Source: Hyphomicrobium denitrificans 1NES1
GTDB taxonomy: Bacteria; Pseudomonadota; Alphaproteobacteria; Rhizobiales; Hyphomicrobiaceae
Reading direction: 5' to 3'
Assembly: GCF_000230975.2 (NCBI RefSeq)
Contig: NC_021172.1
Coordinates: forward strand, 1,922,001 to 1,986,000
DNA: 64,000 nucleotides
Part shown: piece by piece, positions 51,937 to 62,568 of the stretch
Layout of the letters: each line of letters begins with the position of its first letter
Position numbering within the stretch: position 1 is the stretch's first letter
Translations under genes and position numbers: made by a program
Notes under the pieces: generated by a model
The model's database searches: none
Seen by the model: only the letters and a program-made list of their open reading frames with translations
What the model was told of the DNA's origin: nothing

Positions 51937-53468
51937 TGACCGTCCACGCTCTGAAAGCCAAGCCTGCGCTGCAGACGCCTGCTCGCACCCAAGACGTACC
52001 CAACCTCGTCCGCGAGCTTGGCGGTATCACGCATCTTCTGACATGCGGGTCCGTTGACGATGGCAAGTCGACCCTGATCGGACGTCTGCTCTGGGATGCG
52101 TCGGATCTTTACGAGGACCAACGCGAGAACGTGCGGCGCTCGGGACGCAAGGCTGCGGGCACCGACCTACCCGATTTCTCGATGCTGCTCGACGGTCTCG
52201 TCGCCGAACGCGAGCAAGGCATCACCATCGACATCGCATGGAAGTATTTCGATACCGAGACGCGCCGGTTCGTCATCATCGACTCCCCCGGGCATGAGCA
52301 GTACACGCGCAACATGGCGTCGGGCGCCTCTCACGCCGACGTTGCCATCGTGCTCGTCGATGCGCGTTCGGGCGTCAAGAAGCAGACCAAGCGCCACGCG
52401 GCGATCCTCGATCTCGTCGGCGTCAAACATGTCGTTCTCGCCGTCAATAAGATGGATCTTGTTGGCTGGTCGGAGGAGGTGTTCCGCAAGATCGAAGCCG
52501 ATTTTCGGACTCTTTGCTGGAAGTTCAATTTCTGGGAGTCGACGGCCATCCCGCTGTCGGCAGTCTTTGGAGATAACGTATCGGCACCCTCGACGAACAT
52601 GAGCTGGTACAGCGGCCCGACGCTCATTCAGCATCTCGAAAAAGTGCCGAGCCGGGTGAGCGAAGCGGGCTCCGTGTTCCGCTTTCCCGTGCAGATGGTA
52701 CTTCGTGACGGCCAGGATTTCCGCGGGCTTGCGGGGACCGTCACCTCCGGCACGATCAAAGTCGGCGACACCGTCACCGACGTGCTGAGCAACGCCGGCG
52801 GCAAGGTCGTTCGCATCGCAACATTCGACCGCGATCTGCAAAGCGCTTCGGCCGGCGATGCCGTCTCGCTGCAGCTCGATGTCGATATCGACGTCTCACG
52901 CGGCGCCGTCCTGTCGACGCCCGAGATGCGCCCCGTTGCAGCGCAGACGCTTGAAGCTCGCTTCGTCTGGCTCTCGGAAGATGCATTCAGCCCGGCTGCC
53001 GGTTACCTGGTTCGCACATCGACCGATCTCATCCCGGTTTCGAATATCGAGATCAAGGCGCTGCTCGATCTCGAGACGATGGCGTCGCGCCCTGCGCGCG
53101 CCTGCTCGGCGAACGATATCGCCATTGCGAAGATTTCTCTCGGCCGCGCGGCTGCGATCGATGTCTTCACGGAGACGCCGGAAACCGGGACGCTGCTCCT
53201 AATCGATTCCGTTTCGGGTTCAACGGTCGCCGGCGGCATCGCAACATCCGTCGATGCCAAAGCCGAAGCTCCAACCGACGGTCACTTCGTTCTGAAGCGC
53301 GATATGCTCGCCAACGGCTTGAACCGCGATCTCTCGATGAGCTCGAAAGATCGCGAGGAGTTCATGCGCCGTGCGAACGAGGTCGCGATCATCCTGCGTT
53401 CCGCGGGTGTTTCTGTCGCCATCGAACCGCCGCCACCGCTCGATGACGGTATGGACCCTGGGCTCTAG
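51936..53468 (+). CDS. cysN: Sulfate adenylyltransferase subunit 1 (GTPase)
   Basis: 510 residues, starting in the TGATG overlap with cysD. An EF-Tu-like GTPase: P-loop GSVDDGKS at 38-45, G3 motif DSPGHEQYTRNM, G4 NKMD, then two beta-barrel domains. The length stops after the barrels, so the APS kinase domain (CysC) found in CysNC fusions is absent, in keeping with an APS-type CysH. Completes the cysHDN operon. Confidence 0.96.
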   Translation: MTVHALKAKPALQTPARTQDVPNLVRELGGITHLLTCGSVDDGKSTLIGRLLWDASDLYEDQRENVRRSGRKAAGTDLPDFSMLLDGLVAEREQGITIDIAWKYFDTETRRFVIIDSPGHEQYTRNMASGASHADVAIVLVDARSGVKKQTKRHAAILDLVGVKHVVLAVNKMDLVGWSEEVFRKIEADFRTLCWKFNFWESTAIPLSAVFGDNVSAPSTNMSWYSGPTLIQHLEKVPSRVSEAGSVFRFPVQMVLRDGQDFRGLAGTVTSGTIKVGDTVTDVLSNAGGKVVRIATFDRDLQSASAGDAVSLQLDVDIDVSRGAVLSTPEMRPVAAQTLEARFVWLSEDAFSPAAGYLVRTSTDLIPVSNIEIKALLDLETMASRPARACSANDIAIAKISLGRAAAIDVFTETPETGTLLLIDSVSGSTVAGGIATSVDAKAEAPTDGHFVLKRDMLANGLNRDLSMSSKDREEFMRRANEVAIILRSAGVSVAIEPPPPLDDGMDPGL

Positions 53469-53595
53469 TTGTATCGCACCGAGGGGACGCGCGAACATCG
53501 GCATACCGCAGTGCAGTTAAATCAGCGAGAATTCTGCAATTGCAGGCCCCGCTATTCTCGCGTACCTCAGTCTCTTTGCTTTTTCCCGGAATGTG

Positions 53596-54396
53596 ATGCC
53601 TGACGTCGATCTGCAAACACTTTGGCCGATGGTCATTTCGGGCGGCTTCGTCGTTGGATTCCTGGTTGGACTGACGGGGGTCGGCGCCGGCTCGCTGATG
53701 ACCCCCTTTCTGATCGCGAAGATCGGGATTTCACCGACGCTGGCTGTCGGCACGGATCTGCTTTTCGCATCGATCACGAAAGGCTCGGCGGCTTGGCCGC
53801 ATCACAACTTCGGTAACGTCAACTGGCGGCTCGTCGCGTGGCTCGCGGCGGGCAGCGTTCCGGGATCGCTTGCGATGCTGGTCGTGCTGCGGCTGCTCGA
53901 TCCCGACACGGCGGGGCTCGCATCGTTTATCAAGCACGCGCTGATCGGAGCGCTGGTGATCAGTTCACTTGCGATCCTGTTCTATCCGATCATTACGCGC
54001 CGCGGGGCGCAGGTCGTGGAACCGACCGATGTGCCGGTGCGCCGTTTGCCGACTCTTCTGCTCGGGCTCAGCCTCGGCTCGGTTGTCACTCTGACGTCGG
54101 TCGGCGCCGGCGCCATCGGCGTCGTCATCCTGACGCTTCTCTATCCGACGCTCAGAACGCGCCGGTTGATCGGCACCGACATTGTCCACGCCGTGCCGCT
54201 GACGCTGATCTCGGGACTCGGGCATATGTCGATCGGAAATACGAGCTTCGTTCTTCTGGGGCTTTTGCTCATCGGCTCAATTCCGGGCATCGCCATCGGC
54301 TCGCGATTGACGGGCAAATTGCCGGATTGGCTGCTTCGCATATTCCTGTCGATTATCCTCTGCTTCGCAGCTTATCAGCTTTCACAGAAGCTCTAG
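53596..54396 (+). CDS. Sulfite exporter TauE/SafE family permease
   Basis: 266 residues, eight membrane helices; ATG 53596 follows an in-frame GTG. Repeated motifs of the family: GLTGVGAGSLMTPFLIAKIGISPTLAVGTDLLFASITK in the first half and LTSVGAGAIGVVILTLLYP...IGTDIVHAVPLTL in the second. Position behind cysHDN suggests control of sulfite or another sulfur anion, either as an efflux valve or uptake route. Convergent with degP and closed by the hairpin at 54398. Confidence 0.9.
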   Translation: MPDVDLQTLWPMVISGGFVVGFLVGLTGVGAGSLMTPFLIAKIGISPTLAVGTDLLFASITKGSAAWPHHNFGNVNWRLVAWLAAGSVPGSLAMLVVLRLLDPDTAGLASFIKHALIGALVISSLAILFYPIITRRGAQVVEPTDVPVRRLPTLLLGLSLGSVVTLTSVGAGAIGVVILTLLYPTLRTRRLIGTDIVHAVPLTLISGLGHMSIGNTSFVLLGLLLIGSIPGIAIGSRLTGKLPDWLLRIFLSIILCFAAYQLSQKL

Positions 54397-54397
54397 T

Positions 54398-54429
54398 GCA
54401 GCTTCGCGGCGGCAGAAGCCGCAAGCTGC
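54398..54429. terminator. Bidirectional hairpin terminator
   Basis: GCAGCTT and AAGCTGC (7 bp), extended by GCGGC/GCCGC (5 bp) across a one-base bulge, with a 7-nt loop. It sits between the convergent TauE/SafE and degP genes. There is no T run on either side. Confidence 0.55.
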
Positions 54430-54445
54430 TCTCGGCCTCGCTGCA

Positions 54446-55879
54446 TCAGCCCGGCACTTGAAGCTGCAGCACACGATTGCCGCGCTTGACAGCGACCTGC
54501 CAAACGCGCTGGCGTGTGGCGACGGCCTGCTCGGCGTCGATGACGTTGAGAATCTTCTTGTCGCCAATCGACACGATAACATCGCCCGGCTGAAATCCGA
54601 GACTTTGCGCGACCGATCCGTTGCGCACCGATGTGATAACGACGCCTTCCGTTTCGTCGATGCCCAGTTCGTCGGCGACGGAGGGCAGAATGTTCGAAAC
54701 TCTCGCGCCATCGAGCGGATTGTTGCCGGAAAGATTGCGCGCGTCGTCCTTGCCCGGCTTCGGCGCGACGATCAGAGGCAACGAGATGTCTATCGGCTTG
54801 TTCTTGCGAATAACGGTAAGATGCGCAGTCTGGCCTATGCCCTTGGTTGCCAGGCGATAGTAGACTGCGCGCGCATCCGCGACCTCGACGCCATCGACGT
54901 GCGTGATGACGTCGCCTTCACGTAAGCCCGCATCAGCCGCAGGGCCTTTGTTGTAGAGCCGTGTTACGACAGCACCGGCGATGCGATTAAGACCGAGCCC
55001 CTCAGCGAAATCGTGCGACATCGCTTCGAGCTTTGCGCCGATCCAGGGCCGCTCGACCTTGCGGCCGTTCGCAGCGCTTTCGGCGTAGACGCGAACAAGG
55101 TTCGACGGAATCGCGAACCCAATTCCGACCGATCCACCCGATTGCGAATAGATCATCGTGTTGATGCCGACGAGGCGACCCGACATATCGATCAACGCCC
55201 CACCCGAGTTGCCCGGGTTGATCGCAGCATCGGTTTGAATGAAGACTTGGCTATCCGACTCCGCCATTTCCGAACGTGACAGCGCTGAGACGATACCGCT
55301 CGTCACGGTTTGGCCGACGCCGAACGGATTGCCGATCGCAAGCACGAGATCGCCGACCTCGAGACGATCGGAATCATCGAATTGCAGATAGGGAAAATTG
55401 CCGTCGCCGCCTTCGATCTTCAGGACGGCGATATCGGCCTTCTCGTCCTTGCTGATTACCTTCGCGTCGTACTCGCGCCGATCGGAAAGCGCGACTCTGA
55501 TCTCGGTTTCGCCACGGCCTTTGACGACGTGGTTGTTGGTGACGATCAGGCCTTCCGGATTGACGATGACACCCGAGCCGAGCGAGTTCATGACGCGCTC
55601 GGTCGGCTGCCCAAAGGCATCGCCGAAGAAGCGGCGGAACCAGGGATCGTTCGCGAAGGGCGATGCGAACGTCTGCACGTGCGTGCGGACATAGACGTTG
55701 ACGACGGCAGGCGCCGCCTTGCGGACGATCGGAGCATAAGAATATTGGATGGCTTCGCGCGACGGCGGCGCGACCTTTTCCTGCGCGAACGTCGGAGTCA
55801 CGGAACGCATCAGCAGCGGCACCGAGAAGATTGCCGCGGCAGCGGACGCAAGAACCAAGACCCAGTTTTTCTTCATCAT
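54446..55879 (-). CDS. degP: DegP/HtrA-type periplasmic serine protease
   Basis: 477 residues from ATG 55879 (55876 is the adjacent alternative), behind CGGAG. A signal peptide (1-32, TFA-QE) leads to a trypsin-like domain with the triad His (IVTNNHVV), Asp (EKADIAVLK) and Ser (TDAAINPGNSGGAL), then two PDZ domains (about 275-365, with GLREGDVITHVDG, and 395-475, with GFQPGDVIVSIGD). It degrades or refolds damaged envelope proteins. Confidence 0.93.
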   Translation of the reverse strand: MMKKNWVLVLASAAAAIFSVPLLMRSVTPTFAQEKVAPPSREAIQYSYAPIVRKAAPAVVNVYVRTHVQTFASPFANDPWFRRFFGDAFGQPTERVMNSLGSGVIVNPEGLIVTNNHVVKGRGETEIRVALSDRREYDAKVISKDEKADIAVLKIEGGDGNFPYLQFDDSDRLEVGDLVLAIGNPFGVGQTVTSGIVSALSRSEMAESDSQVFIQTDAAINPGNSGGALIDMSGRLVGINTMIYSQSGGSVGIGFAIPSNLVRVYAESAANGRKVERPWIGAKLEAMSHDFAEGLGLNRIAGAVVTRLYNKGPAADAGLREGDVITHVDGVEVADARAVYYRLATKGIGQTAHLTVIRKNKPIDISLPLIVAPKPGKDDARNLSGNNPLDGARVSNILPSVADELGIDETEGVVITSVRNGSVAQSLGFQPGDVIVSIGDKKILNVIDAEQAVATRQRVWQVAVKRGNRVLQLQVPG

Positions 55880-55976
55880 CACTATGCTCCGCAATCGGCG
55901 CAGTTGAACGCGCCGCCGAGCCAAGCCAGCGACGCAACAGAGTCGTGCCGAGGAAGACATATGTTGGGTCGGCACG

Positions 55977-57005
55977 TCAGATCAACCTAAGGTCTCGTAA
56001 TGATCTGACCGCGGCCGTCACGGCTTCGTCGGAGCCTCTGAGGTTCAGCCCCAAGCCGGCCCGAACCCTTGTATTTGTGTAATCTTTCTGCGCGCCGAGT
56101 TCCGGCAAGATCGTTCGCAACCGCCTGTCGAATACGGCAAGCATACGGACCGCAACGTCCGGTAGTTCGAACTTCGGTACTTTCGAGCGGAGATCCGGCA
56201 GTTCCCGCGCCAGGATCCGGCCAAGCTCATAAAGGCGAAGCTGGCCTTCGCCGATGAGGTAGCGTTTTCCGGCCGCCTCCGGACGGAGCGCGGCTTCAAC
56301 GTGCGCTGCCGCGACGTCACGAACGTCAACGACAGGAAAGCGGATGCGCGGCGCTGCCGGATAGAGGCCGCGCGCCATAAGACGGTAGAGGTCATGCGAC
56401 GTCGAGAGATCGTCGTCGAGCGCCGGACCTTGCACGAAGGCCGGGTTGATGACGGCGAGTTCAGGCGCGCCGGGGGTCTTCTTGACGAACTGCCAGGCCG
56501 CCTTCTCCGCGATCGTCTTCGACTTGATGTAGGGCGTCAGATCGTTGCGCGTTTCATCGCTAAAATCGTCCTCGGAGTAGATGTGTCCAATCGGCAAGCC
56601 GCTGCCATAGAAGATCGCAACGGACGAGGACGTCAGCACCAGCCGTTTCGCATGCGCGCGTGTTGCCGCCTTTAGAACGCGCAAGGTGCCTTCGCGCGCC
56701 GGCAGGATTACGTCGTCCGGATCATCTGGCTGCGCGATGGGAAACGGCGAAGCCATGTGCACGACTATGTTGGCACCCGCGACGGCATCATCCCAGCCGA
56801 CATCGCTGTCGAGATCGGCGGCCACGAATGAAAGTGCTGAAGGATCGCAGCCAAGCCGCGTCACAGCGCGGCGCACCGCATCGGCCTTATCCAGCCGGCG
56901 GATTGTGCCGCGGACCGAGTAGCCACGCTTCAGGAATTCTCCAGCGACGTGCTTCGCGATGAATCCGGACGCGCCCGTTACGACAACCGGTGGCTCCGTT
57001 GACAT
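55977..57005 (-). CDS. NAD-dependent epimerase/reductase (dihydroflavonol-reductase-like SDR)
   Basis: 342 residues from ATG 57005. Extended short-chain dehydrogenase: VVVTGASGFIAKHVAGEFLKRGYSVRGTIR binds the nucleotide, VVHMASPFP, LVLTSSSVAIFYG and a YIKSKTIAEKAAWQFV catalytic Tyr-Lys motif follow, with NPAFVQGP. The family reduces aldehydes or ketones in many pathways; substrate unknown. It ends 97 bp before the degP start. Confidence 0.88.
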   Translation of the reverse strand: MSTEPPVVVTGASGFIAKHVAGEFLKRGYSVRGTIRRLDKADAVRRAVTRLGCDPSALSFVAADLDSDVGWDDAVAGANIVVHMASPFPIAQPDDPDDVILPAREGTLRVLKAATRAHAKRLVLTSSSVAIFYGSGLPIGHIYSEDDFSDETRNDLTPYIKSKTIAEKAAWQFVKKTPGAPELAVINPAFVQGPALDDDLSTSHDLYRLMARGLYPAAPRIRFPVVDVRDVAAAHVEAALRPEAAGKRYLIGEGQLRLYELGRILARELPDLRSKVPKFELPDVAVRMLAVFDRRLRTILPELGAQKDYTNTRVRAGLGLNLRGSDEAVTAAVRSLRDLRLI

Positions 57006-57598
57006 TGCGCTTCGACCCCGACGACAGCCGCGGGATACGCGGCATTCGAACCGATAATCCGCCTGAACGGCGCAAGAAGGCAATCGCAATGAGCGACGCC
57101 GTGCATCCCGCAAAAGGCTCCGCTTCTCCCCTCCCCCTCGCGGGGAAGGGGAGGGGATGGGGGGTAGATCCAGAAGCAAGAGGTCTGCAAACGACGCTGC
57201 GGCACGCGATTGTGACCCGTCGAAAGATTCCGTCCGGCTCTTCACCCCACCCCTAACCCCTCCCCGTCAAGGGGAGGGGTATGGAGCGGAGTCATCGTCC
57301 GCAGCCTCACTGGCGATTCATTCGATGTCCTTGCCAGAGCACCACCGCTTCTCCCCTCTCCCTCGCGGAAGGGAATATTCGCAAAGCAACGTCACGCCTT
57401 CTGCATCGAATGCCGGGACCGTGAAACCAAGGCCGGCGGCACGGTTCGCGCTGGCGACAAAAGGCTCCGCTTCTCCCCTCCCCCCTCGCGGGGAGGGGTC
57501 GGGGGTGGGGGGAGGGAATAAGAGCGGCGCCTCAAGCAAAAAGCCCAGCGCGCTATGCACCGGGCTTTTGGAATTCCTGAATATCCAGCTTTACAGGA
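57006..57598. repeat. Intergenic region filled with GC-rich palindromic repeats
   Basis: At least four hairpin units: 57113-57170, 57242-57285, 57345-57378 and 57460-57520. Each has CCCCTCCCC-type and GGGGAGGGG-type arms around a short loop such as CTCGCGG or GTCAAG. Units one and four share the lead AAAAGGCTCCGCTTCTCCC. No gene is present; the last 60 bp hold the rplQ terminator. Confidence 0.75.
57539..57569 (-). terminator. Terminator of the spc/alpha ribosomal operon
   Basis: On the minus strand AAAAGCCC and GGGCTTTT form an 8-bp stem over a 15-nt loop, with the T run of the right arm continued by the next base. It lies 30 bp after the rplQ stop. Confidence 0.8.
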
Positions 57599-58027
57599 TC
57601 AGCCGGCGTTGGCCTGCTCGGCCAGCATCTTCTCGTGCCGGGCCTTGTCCTCGGCGCCCTTCACGCTTTCATCGCGATCGACGAGTTCGATGACGGCGCG
57701 GGGCGAGGCGTCGCCGTAGCGGAAGCCCGCCTTCAGCACGCGGGTGTAGCCGCCGTTGCGGTCTTTGTAGCGCGTGGCAAGAACGTCGAAGAGCTTCTTG
57801 ACCATGTCCTCGTCGCGGAGGCGCGCGGCAGCAAGACGGCGCGAATTCAGGTCGCCGCGCTTCGCGAGCGTGATGTACTTGTCGACGACGCGCTTGAGGT
57901 CCTTCGCCTTCGACAGCGTCGTGATGATCTGTTCGTGCTTGATGAGGGCTGCGGCCATGTTTGAGAACATCGCCTGGCGGTGCCCGACGTGGCGGCCGAA
58001 ACGGCGGCCGAGTTTCTTGTGTCGCAT
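57599..58027 (-). CDS. rplQ: 50S ribosomal protein L17
   Basis: 142 residues from ATG 58027 ([24 protein letters not shown], the invariant start). It continues [34 protein letters not shown] and [24 protein letters not shown]. It lies near the exit tunnel of the large subunit. Last gene of the operon. Confidence 0.98.
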   Translation of the reverse strand: MRHKKLGRRFGRHVGHRQAMFSNMAAALIKHEQIITTLSKAKDLKRVVDKYITLAKRGDLNSRRLAAARLRDEDMVKKLFDVLATRYKDRNGGYTRVLKAGFRYGDASPRAVIELVDRDESVKGAEDKARHEKMLAEQANAG

Positions 58028-58145
58028 CTTATCTTCATCCTTACATTGTTGGCCCGCAGCGCATGCTGCAAAGCTTGGATTGACGGTCAGCATTTGCTGA
58101 CCGGTTCGGCGCGGGAGTTTCTATGGCCTCACCTTCGCCTAGACT

Positions 58146-58251
58146 CCTTCTCCCCCTTTACGGGGAGAAGGCTGGGATGAGGGGCGGCAACTTATGCCGG
58201 AGCAAGCGGCCGCCCCTCACCCTAACCCTCTCCCCGCAAGCAGGGAGAGGG
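58146..58251. repeat. Compound palindromic element between rpoA and rplQ
   Basis: Three nested hairpins: CCTTCTCCCC/GGGGAGAAGG (58146-58155, 58162-58171), TGAGGGGCGGC/GCCGCCCCTCA (58178-58188, 58209-58219) and CCCTCTCCC/GGGAGAGGG (58226-58234, 58243-58251). All are exact. Related to the units at 57.1-57.5 kb; it sits inside the rpoA-rplQ spacer. Confidence 0.8.
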
Positions 58252-58261
58252 AATTCCGATC

Positions 58262-59284
58262 TCAGTACTGGTCTTCGAAGCGCTTCGCCAACTCGTCAAT
58301 GTTGTCCGGCGGCCAGTTCGGCACTTCCATGCCAAGATGCAGACCCATCGTGGCCAGTACTTCCTTGATCTCGTTGAGCGACTTTCTGCCGAAGTTCGGC
58401 GTGCGCAGCATCTCGGCTTCCGTCTTCTGGATCAGGTCGCCGATGTAGACGATGTTGTCGTTCTTCAGGCAGTTCGCAGAACGCACCGAAAGCTCGAGCT
58501 CGTCGACCTTCTTGAGAAGCGCGGCATTGAACGCCAGCTCCGGATGACGCTGCTCTTCCTGCGCCTTCTTCGGCTCTTCGAAGTTGATGAAGACCGCGAG
58601 TTGATCCTGAAGGATGCGAGCGGCGAGCGCGACGGCATCCTCGGGGCGGACCGAGCCGTCGGTCTCAACGACCATCGTCAGCTTGTCGTAATCGAGAATC
58701 TGACCTTCGCGGGTGTTCTCAACCTTGTAGGAAACCTTCTTCACCGGCGAATAGAGGCTGTCGACGGGGATCAGACCGATTGGAGCGTCTTCCGGGCGAT
58801 TGCGGTCGGAGGCGACGTAGCCCTTGCCCATGTCGGCCGTGAACTCCATGCGGATCGAAGCCCCCTGGTCGAGGTGGCAGATCACGTGCTCGGGGTTGAG
58901 AACTTCGACCTCGGACGAGGCCTCGATGTCACCTGCGGTGACAGGGCCGGCGCCTTCTTTCTTGAGCACCATGCGCTTCACGCCTTCGGAGTGGATGCGC
59001 AGCGCAATTTCCTTGATGTTCAGGATGATGTTCGTCACGTCCTCGCGGACGCCCGGAACGGACGAAAACTCGTGCAGCACACCGTCGATCTGCACGGTCT
59101 TGATGGCGGCGCCTTGAAGCGACGACAGCAAGACGCGCCGCAGCGCGTTACCGAGGGTCATGCCAAAACCGCGTTCGAGCGGCTCGGCGACGACGGTCGC
59201 GATGCGCGAACGGTCGCGGCCCGTTTGGATCTCAAGCTTGGACGGCTTGATCAGATCTTGCCAGTTCTTCTGCAGAACGTTCAC
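58262..59284 (-). CDS. rpoA: RNA polymerase alpha subunit
   Basis: 340 residues. N-terminal dimer domain: [48 protein letters not shown], then [25 protein letters not shown]. The C-terminal domain that binds UP elements and activators ends with [43 protein letters not shown]. Length and motifs are normal. Confidence 0.98.
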   Translation of the reverse strand: MNVLQKNWQDLIKPSKLEIQTGRDRSRIATVVAEPLERGFGMTLGNALRRVLLSSLQGAAIKTVQIDGVLHEFSSVPGVREDVTNIILNIKEIALRIHSEGVKRMVLKKEGAGPVTAGDIEASSEVEVLNPEHVICHLDQGASIRMEFTADMGKGYVASDRNRPEDAPIGLIPVDSLYSPVKKVSYKVENTREGQILDYDKLTMVVETDGSVRPEDAVALAARILQDQLAVFINFEEPKKAQEEQRHPELAFNAALLKKVDELELSVRSANCLKNDNIVYIGDLIQKTEAEMLRTPNFGRKSLNEIKEVLATMGLHLGMEVPNWPPDNIDELAKRFEDQY

Positions 59285-59386
59285 GAGATACCTCGTCTAT
59301 TTTGCGCGGACGGGGGAGCGGGCCGCGGAATCTCTTATGCGGTAACATGCGTCAGCGCGCCGGAAAGCGGCGCGCGCGCGAATCTC

Positions 59387-59788
59387 TTAGACGCGGCGGC
59401 GCTTGCGCGGCCGGCAACCGTTATGCGGGATCGGCGTCACGTCGCGGATCGAGGTGATCTGAAAACCGACGGCCTGCAGCGCGCGAAGCGCCGATTCACG
59501 ACCCGAACCCGGGCCGCACACCTCAACCTCGAGCACTTTCATGCCGTGCTCCTGCGCCTTGCGCCCAGCGTCTTCAGCCGCGATCTGCGCGGCATACGGC
59601 GTCGACTTGCGCGAACCCTTGAAGCCTTTGGTGCCAGATGACGACCAGGCGATCGTGTTGCCCTGGGCGTCCGTGATCGTGATCATCGTATTGTTGAAAG
59701 AGGCATTCACGTGAGCGACGCCCGACGTGATGTTCTTCTTCTCGCGCTTTTTGACTTTGCCGCGCGCAGCACTTGCTTCTTTGGCCAT
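59387..59788 (-). CDS. rpsK: 30S ribosomal protein S11
   Basis: 133 residues: [54 protein letters not shown] and [20 protein letters not shown] at the end, fully typical. The N-terminal 15 residues are the usual variable basic extension. Platform protein of the small subunit. Confidence 0.98.
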   Translation of the reverse strand: MAKEASAARGKVKKREKKNITSGVAHVNASFNNTMITITDAQGNTIAWSSSGTKGFKGSRKSTPYAAQIAAEDAGRKAQEHGMKVLEVEVCGPGSGRESALRALQAVGFQITSIRDVTPIPHNGCRPRKRRRV

Positions 59789-59876
59789 TGCGTCCGTTAC
59801 TCCTAGCCTCTCCGATGCCGAGGCGAAAATTCAGTTGTGCGCCTCGACGGAGGTGCGAATGCGATAACGCGCCGAA

Positions 59877-60254
59877 CTACTTCGTCGCCTTCTTCTTGCC
59901 GGCGATCGGAACGGCCTTGCCCTTGCGGGTGCGGGCGTTCGTGTGCGTGCGCTGGCCGCGGACCGGAAGGCCCTTGCGATGGCGCAGGCCGCGATAGCAA
60001 CCAAGGTCCATCAGACGCTTGATATTCGTCTGGACCTCACGGCGAAGATCACCTTCAACCGTATAATCGCGGTCGATCGTCTCGCGGATTTGCAGAACCT
60101 CGGCGTCCGTCAACTGGTTGACGCGGCGCTCGGCCGGGATGTTGCACTTCTGGCAAATCTCTTTCGAGAATTTGGGGCCAATGCCGTGGATGTAGCGCAG
60201 CGCGATCTCGACGCGCTTGCCAGTTGGAATGTTGACGCCTGCGATGCGGGCCAC
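59877..60254 (-). CDS. rpsM: 30S ribosomal protein S13
   Basis: 125 residues: [35 protein letters not shown] start, helix-two-turn-helix region and [35 protein letters not shown] basic tail that reaches tRNA sites. A 240-bp gap separates it from adk (60255-60494), with no gene or obvious terminator in it. Confidence 0.98.
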   Translation of the reverse strand: MARIAGVNIPTGKRVEIALRYIHGIGPKFSKEICQKCNIPAERRVNQLTDAEVLQIRETIDRDYTVEGDLRREVQTNIKRLMDLGCYRGLRHRKGLPVRGQRTHTNARTRKGKAVPIAGKKKATK

Positions 60255-60494
60255 TTCAGTCTCCTGCCTTTATCTCGTCGTTCCGTTTCGTCTAAGTCGA
60301 ACTTGCTCTGGTCGAATTTCGATTTCTGAAGCTACCGGGACGCTTTGCTGCGCCCTTGCCAATCCTCAAAAGCCAATAGGCGCAACGATCGCGACACCGG
60401 AGCTAACGCCCAGGTCCGGATCAAGTTGAGCCCTAAAAGAAAAGTGGGCTGTTTTAGCTCGGTCGCTCCCTTCCGTCAATGCGCGCTTTTTACC

Positions 60495-61088
60495 TTAAGC
60501 CACCTGAAATTCGCTTAGAATTTCATCGATTTGCCGGCTGACCTCGGGGATCGGCGCCATGCCATCGACCGATTTCAGCAGTCCGTGAGCAAAATAATAA
60601 CCGATGATCGGCGCCGTCTCGCGATAGTAGGCCATCAGCCGCGTCTTCAGCGCTTCGGCGTTGTCGTCGGCGCGGACCGTACCGCCAGCCGCGATAGTTT
60701 CGCGGGCGCGGCATTCGATGCGGTCGACCAGCTTGGTATCGTCCACCTTGAGCTCGACAACGCAATCGATCTTGCGGCCCTTAGACTTCAGAAGCTTATC
60801 GAGGGCGTCAGCCTGAGCCAATGTCCGCGGGAAGCCGTCCAGGATGAACCCCTTGGTGCAGTCGGGTTCGGAAATCCGATCGGCGATGATGCCGATAACG
60901 ATCTCGTCGTCGACGAGGCCGCCCTCGGCCATGATTTTTTTCGCCTTGAGACCGATCGGCGTCTCCGCCTTGACCGCCGCGCGCAGCATATCGCCGGTCG
61001 AGAGCTGAGGAATTCCGAGCTTCTCGGAAATGAGCTGAGACTGGGTTCCCTTGCCCGCTCCTGGCGGACCAAGCAGCATCAAGATCAT
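60495..61088 (-). CDS. adk: Adenylate kinase
   Basis: 197 residues. [36 protein letters not shown] gives the P-loop and AMP site; [13 protein letters not shown] [16 protein letters not shown] is the family signature. The lid is the short type: after [30 protein letters not shown] there is no zinc-binding insert. Interconverts ATP, ADP and AMP. Starts in the ATGA overlap with secY. Confidence 0.98.
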   Translation of the reverse strand: MILMLLGPPGAGKGTQSQLISEKLGIPQLSTGDMLRAAVKAETPIGLKAKKIMAEGGLVDDEIVIGIIADRISEPDCTKGFILDGFPRTLAQADALDKLLKSKGRKIDCVVELKVDDTKLVDRIECRARETIAAGGTVRADDNAEALKTRLMAYYRETAPIIGYYFAHGLLKSVDGMAPIPEVSRQIDEILSEFQVA

Positions 61089-62428
61089 CGGCGCGTCCCG
61101 CGAAGCTTGGCCTTCTTGATCAGGCCTTCGTACTGCTGGGCAATAAGATGGCCTTGAATCTGCGAAACGGTATCCATTGTCACGCTGACGGCGATCAGCA
61201 GCGAGGTGCCGCCGAAGTAGAGCGGAATGCCAGCATAGGAGGTCAGAATTTCAGGCAGGACGCAGACTGCCGCCAGATAAAGCGCGCCGACGACGGTAAT
61301 GCGGGTCATCACATAGTCGATGTATTCCGCGGTCTTATCGCCGGGGCGAATCCCGGGCAAGAAGCCACCGTACTTCCTAAGGTTGTCGGCCGTTTCTTTC
61401 GGGTTGATGACGACGGCGGTGTAGAAGAACGTGAAGAAGATGATCATCGCCGCGTAAATAGCCAAGTGCAGCGGCTGACCGCTTCCGAGCATCGCGACGG
61501 CGGTATTCAGCCATTCCGGTCCCTGCCCTGCCGTAAACTGCGCGACCGTAATCGGCAGCAGAAGTAGGGACGATGCGAAGATCGGCGGAATAACGCCCGA
61601 GGGGTTGAGCTTAAGCGGCAGATGGGACGCTTCGCCCTGAAACATCTTGTTGCCGACCTGGCGCTTCGGATACTGCACAAGCAGACGCCTTTGAGCCTGT
61701 TCGCAGAACACGATCGCGGCAACCACGGCCAGCGCCAGCGCGATGAAGAAAACCAGGATGCCCGGCGAGATCGAGCCGGTGCGCGACAGTTCGAAAAGCT
61801 GCACGATCGCGCCGGGAAGTCCCGCGATGATGCCAGCGAAAATGATCAGCGACGTGCCATTACCAACCCCGCGCTGCGTCACCTGCTCGCCGAGCCACAT
61901 CAGAAACACGGTACCGCCAACCAGCGTGATGACGGTCGTGGCGCGGAAAAAGATGCCGGGATTCATGACGACGGCGCCGGCCGTGTTGTGCGATCCCTCA
62001 AGACCGACGGCGATGCCGTAAGCCTGCAATGCAGCGAGAATGACCGTCAGGTAGCGTGTGTATTGGTTGATCTGCTTGCGGCCCGCCTCGCCTTCCTTTT
62101 TTAAGGCTTCGAGCTTCGGCGAGATCGACGTCATCAACTGCATGATGATCGACGCCGAGATGTACGGCATGATGTTGAGGGCAAAGATCGCCAGACGCTC
62201 CAGCGCACCACCGGAGAACATGTTGAACATTCCGAGGATGCCACCGGCCTGCGACTTGAACGTCTCGGCGAAGGCCGCCGGATTGATGCCCGGCATGGGA
62301 ATGAAGGTACCGAGACGATAGACGACGAGGGCGCCCAGGGTGAACCAGAGGCGCCGCTTCAGATCCTCCGCCTTCGCGAAAGCGCTAAAATTCAGATTCG
62401 AAGCTAGCTGCTCGGCAGCGGAAACCAT
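61085..62428 (-). CDS. secY: SecY, channel subunit of the Sec translocon
   Basis: 447 residues, ten membrane helices. Helix 1 follows [25 protein letters not shown]; the plug and helix 2b region reads [42 protein letters not shown] and the cytosolic loop with [12 protein letters not shown] are typical, as is the [18 protein letters not shown] loop before helix 9. Part of the spc operon between rplO and adk. The 140 bp before it contain no gene. Confidence 0.98.
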   Translation of the reverse strand: MVSAAEQLASNLNFSAFAKAEDLKRRLWFTLGALVVYRLGTFIPMPGINPAAFAETFKSQAGGILGMFNMFSGGALERLAIFALNIMPYISASIIMQLMTSISPKLEALKKEGEAGRKQINQYTRYLTVILAALQAYGIAVGLEGSHNTAGAVVMNPGIFFRATTVITLVGGTVFLMWLGEQVTQRGVGNGTSLIIFAGIIAGLPGAIVQLFELSRTGSISPGILVFFIALALAVVAAIVFCEQAQRRLLVQYPKRQVGNKMFQGEASHLPLKLNPSGVIPPIFASSLLLLPITVAQFTAGQGPEWLNTAVAMLGSGQPLHLAIYAAMIIFFTFFYTAVVINPKETADNLRKYGGFLPGIRPGDKTAEYIDYVMTRITVVGALYLAAVCVLPEILTSYAGIPLYFGGTSLLIAVSVTMDTVSQIQGHLIAQQYEGLIKKAKLRGTRR

Positions 62429-62568
62429 TGCTGTCTTCTCCTAACCGCCGCCGTGGCGCCCCTAGAAGCAACACGTCGGCCTGGACCCAATCCGCGCTTT
62501 CATGCGCGAACTCGGTCCGGACACGAGACGCGCGGGGGGACGAAGCGCTGCCGTCTCCCGCGCTGCCG

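Noticed and set aside
57006..57598. Possible CRISPR array in the repeat-rich spacer
   Set aside because: Repeats differ in length and spacing, are palindromic GC-rich hairpins, and lack regular spacers; no cas gene is present.
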